A stretch of 8,935 nt of DNA. It comes from an uncultured Veillonellaceae bacterium (lineage in GTDB: Bacteria; Bacillota; Negativicutes; Veillonellales; Dialisteraceae). A program made the translations under genes and the position numbers. Shown here piece after piece: positions 6,842 to 8,935 of this stretch (the first letter of the stretch is position 1; every line of letters begins with the position of its first letter). The stretch lies in contig CAUBUJ010000066.1 of the NCBI GenBank assembly GCA_958439155.1, forward strand, positions 1 through 8,935. The letters run 5' to 3'. The notes below the pieces were generated by a model. The model worked only from the letters and a program-made list of their open reading frames with translations. It had not been told where the DNA came from and searched no databases.

Positions 6842-7660
6842 ATGAAAAAAATCGCGTTTTACGGGAAGGGCGGTATTGGCAAATCCACTACCGCCTCCAA
6901 TGTGTCAGCGGCGCTTTCCCTTCTGGGGAAAAAGGTCTGCCAGATCGGGTGCGATCCGAAAAATGACTCGACCCGGCTTCTTCTGGGACATATCTGCAGG
7001 GAGACAATACTGGACCAGGTGCGGACCAATGAGGGGGATTCCATCCGGAAGGAAGACCTGGTCCATACCGGTTTCGGCGGCATTTCCTGCGTAGAGGCAG
7101 GCGGACCGGAACCTGGGGTGGGCTGCGCCGGACGGGGCATCATTGTGGCGCTCCAGCTGCTGGAACGGCTGAAAGCTCTCCCCGATGTGGATCTGACGCT
7201 CTATGACGTGCTGGGCGATGTGGTGTGCGGCGGATTTGCCATGCCTATCCGGGAAGGATACGCCACGGATATTTACATTGTATCTTCCGGCGAGCTCATG
7301 TCTCTCTACGCGGCCAACAACATTTCCAAAGGGGTGCGCCGTTTCGCCTCCCGCGGGAAAGTGCGCCTTGCCGGCATCATCGGGAACAGCCGGAACGTGC
7401 CGGGAGAAAAAGAACTGCTTACGGAATTCGCTTCCCGGCTCAACACCAGACTCATTGCCTTTATTCCAAGAGATAAAATCGTGAATATCGCGGAAAACCA
7501 CCGCCAGACTGTCCTCCAGTACGCGCCGGACTCGGCCCAGGCGGCGGTGTATACGAAACTGGCGGAAACCATCTGGAATAATGAGGACCTCACCATTCCG
7601 ACCCCGGTTTCTTTTGATGATCTGGAAGCGCTGGTGGCAAAGTATGGAACTGAAGGCTAA
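6842..7660 (+). CDS. NifH-like nitrogenase-superfamily iron protein (reductase component)
   Basis: NifH-type proteins are homodimers with a [4Fe-4S] cluster between the subunits; they pass electrons to a component-1 partner with ATP hydrolysis. The 272-aa product has P-loop GKGGIGKS (8-15) and switch I GCDPKNDSTR (36-45). Cluster cysteines are C95, in GCAGRGII, and C129, in DVLGDVVCGGFAMPIR (122-137). R98 matches the Arg that is ADP-ribosylated in classical NifH. It is slightly shorter than nitrogen-fixing NifH (about 290 aa). Relatives with the same core include BchL/ChlL, CfbC and the methylthio-alkane reductase iron protein; no chlorophyll or coenzyme F430 pathway is expected in such an organism. 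ATG 6842 follows AGGCAGGTG (6827-6835), a modest ribosome binding site, and begins directly at the KKIAFYGKGG strand. Its end overlaps the next gene by 17 nt. The substrate is unknown. Confidence 0.92.
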   Translation: MKKIAFYGKGGIGKSTTASNVSAALSLLGKKVCQIGCDPKNDSTRLLLGHICRETILDQVRTNEGDSIRKEDLVHTGFGGISCVEAGGPEPGVGCAGRGIIVALQLLERLKALPDVDLTLYDVLGDVVCGGFAMPIREGYATDIYIVSSGELMSLYAANNISKGVRRFASRGKVRLAGIIGNSRNVPGEKELLTEFASRLNTRLIAFIPRDKIVNIAENHRQTVLQYAPDSAQAAVYTKLAETIWNNEDLTIPTPVSFDDLEALVAKYGTEG

Positions 7661-8935
7661 ATGGCTCCTCGGGAAAACACGGTCCTGCAGCTGCGTCATG
7701 CCCGGGGTCTACCGGGCAGCGGCCTACGCGAAAGGGTGCGTTGTGCTCTTTCACAGCCCCCGGGGATGCGCCCATGTGGCGTCCACCATGGATATGGGGA
7801 GCCAGTACCGGGGGATCGCCCAGGCCCAGTTGGAAACAATGGAGGCCGTGCCCCTTCTGTCCTCGAATATGCGGGAAAAAGATACGATTTTTGGCGGCAC
7901 AGACCGTCTCCGGGATGCCATCGGCTATGTGATGAAGACGTACCATCCGGAATGTCTTGTGATTGCCACCTCCTGCGTGGCCGGGGTCATTGGCGATGAC
8001 GTGGCAGCGGCCGCGGAAGAGGCGGAAGCGGAATACGGCGTCCCTGTCGTGGCGGTGACGGAAGCGGGCTTCCTCGGCGGGGAATACGGCGACGGCTATA
8101 AAATGGCGATGAACCAGATGATTGACCGTTTCTTCGAGGCACAGGAACATGTGAAAGGGACCGCGCTCCTCCTGGGCGACCAGATGGGGCCGTGGGGACA
8201 GTACGGGTCGGAAGTGCGCCGCATTCTCCGCGCTTTCGGTTATACCGCGAAATGGCAGTTCCCCGGCTATGTGCCCTTCGCGGAGTGGAAGCACATTCCT
8301 TCCGCGGAGATCGGCGTCGTCTTAGGCGGCATGGGGCAGACCAACAGCATTCTCGAAGAGGCGGCGGAGAAACTGGAAAGCCGCTTCGGCATTTCCTTTA
8401 TGAAACATCCAGTCTATCCCATCGGCTGGGAAAATACGCGCCGCTTCATCGCGGCTCTGGCAAAGCTCACCGGGAAGAAAGAGCAGGGAGAGGAGCTCAT
8501 TGCGGAGGAAGAACAGGATCTGACCCGCTTTGTGGCGGATCTTCTCCCTGTGACGGAAGGGAAGCGGGCGGTCCTTGCCATCGGGCGCAGTCCCATGTGG
8601 TACGACCCGACCGATACGATTCATTCCCTCATGCGGCTTCATATGAAAGTGGGGCCGGTGCTGCTGTTTGAAAATATGTCAGACAGCGACTGCGCCTGGA
8701 TGAAGGACAAGGTGAAGAGCATCTGCGGCGCGGAGGTCCTTTCCATGAAAGACGGCAAGGACCGCATCGGGGCGGCGGACCTGCTTCTCACGACGAATGA
8801 AATTTTAAATCCCGGCACAAGACAGCTCTTTATTCCCATGGTGGCTCTCGTAGGCGCTTCCGGGGAGAGGGATATGCTCCGCGGGATCTACCGCACGCTC
8901 TGCCGGTACGGCAATAAAGGAGGAATCGCCTATGT
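7644..8935 (+). CDS. NifD/NifE-like nitrogenase component-1 oxidoreductase, partial (runs off the right edge)
   Basis: This open frame gives 430 residues with no stop in the window. It looks like the Oxidored_nitro family (component 1 of nitrogenase-like enzymes). Three cysteines sit where P-cluster ligands are expected: C17 in SCSCVMPG (14-21), C42 in FHSPRGCAH (36-44) and C111 in TSCVAGVIGDD (109-119). An EKDTIFGG motif (78-85) matches the NifD/NifE 'E.D.VFGG' segment. LLLGDQMGPWGQYGSEVRRIL corresponds to the NifD 'IIGDYNIGG' region. At the FeMo-cofactor Cys position the sequence reads VVLGGMGQTN, without Cys, and no His is seen where the C-terminal cofactor His should be. ATG 7644 overlaps the iron protein gene by 17 nt; its ribosome binding site is weak (GGTGG), but starting at M19 would lose C15 and C17. 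It could be the D-, E- or K-like subunit of an unassigned nitrogenase-like enzyme. Confidence 0.88.
   Translation, partial: MELKAKWLLGKTRSCSCVMPGVYRAAAYAKGCVVLFHSPRGCAHVASTMDMGSQYRGIAQAQLETMEAVPLLSSNMREKDTIFGGTDRLRDAIGYVMKTYHPECLVIATSCVAGVIGDDVAAAAEEAEAEYGVPVVAVTEAGFLGGEYGDGYKMAMNQMIDRFFEAQEHVKGTALLLGDQMGPWGQYGSEVRRILRAFGYTAKWQFPGYVPFAEWKHIPSAEIGVVLGGMGQTNSILEEAAEKLESRFGISFMKHPVYPIGWENTRRFIAALAKLTGKKEQGEELIAEEEQDLTRFVADLLPVTEGKRAVLAIGRSPMWYDPTDTIHSLMRLHMKVGPVLLFENMSDSDCAWMKDKVKSICGAEVLSMKDGKDRIGAADLLLTTNEILNPGTRQLFIPMVALVGASGERDMLRGIYRTLCRYGNKGGIAY
8916..8935 (+). promoter_or_regulatory. Ribosome binding site and likely start of a third cluster gene
   Basis: AAAGGAGG (8916-8923) is the strongest Shine-Dalgarno of this cluster and lies 8 nt before ATG 8932-8934, in the +1 frame relative to the open component-1 gene. 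The component-1 gene is probably near its end, so this is likely the start of an overlapping second component-1 (K/N-like) gene. Only the ATG and one further base are in the window. Confidence 0.55.

Noticed and set aside
7661..7999. Frame starting at ATG 7661, directly after the iron-protein stop
   Set aside because: It is out of frame with the conserved component-1 protein, Arg/Pro/Gly-rich and without motifs. The real gene starts at ATG 7644 in another frame.
6842..8935. Genuine nitrogen-fixing nifHD
   Set aside because: The component-1 protein lacks the apparent FeMo-cofactor ligands, the iron protein is shorter, and no nif accessory gene or NifA-type promoter is visible.

Overview
The window looks like chromosomal DNA from an anaerobic Firmicute, most likely a Negativicute (Dialister/Veillonella-type). 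This is inferred from the protein sequences and the gene company (frameshifted prfB, a DUF5693-like membrane protein next to csaB, split transketolase, nitrogenase-like genes). No 16S or other decisive marker is present. Coding DNA is fairly GC-rich, and all convincing genes lie on the + strand.

Positions 1-669 hold no convincing gene. This stretch carries small GC-rich inverted repeats near the left edge and three short tracts with a 7-nt period (331-358, 414-448, 476-496). A consensus -10 box (595-600) lies ahead of prfB.

Positions 670-6667 form a tight five-gene run: prfB (release factor 2, interrupted by an in-frame UGA read by programmed +1 frameshifting), a 676-aa DUF5693-like polytopic membrane protein, csaB (polysaccharide pyruvyl transferase), and the N- and C-terminal halves of a split transketolase. 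The gap after prfB is 13 nt, and the later junctions overlap by 14, 1 and 1 nt, so the genes are probably co-transcribed and partly translationally coupled. The run ends at a strong intrinsic terminator (6701-6730). A perfect TATAAT inside a 13-bp palindrome near the csaB 3' end (4765-4777) could be an extra promoter for the transketolase pair.

Positions 6729-8935 start a new transcription unit with its own extended -10 promoter and a leader of about 80 nt. It encodes a NifH-like ATPase with the P-loop and both cluster-binding cysteines. A NifD/NifE-like component-1 protein follows, overlapping by 17 nt and running off the window. That protein keeps the three P-cluster-type cysteines but appears to lack the residues that hold the FeMo-cofactor in true nitrogenase. 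A strong ribosome binding site and ATG at the very end suggest a third gene, giving an H-D-K/E-N-like layout. No nitrogen-fixation accessory gene is visible. This is the most interesting part of the window: an apparent nitrogenase-like two-component reductase whose substrate cannot be read from the sequence.
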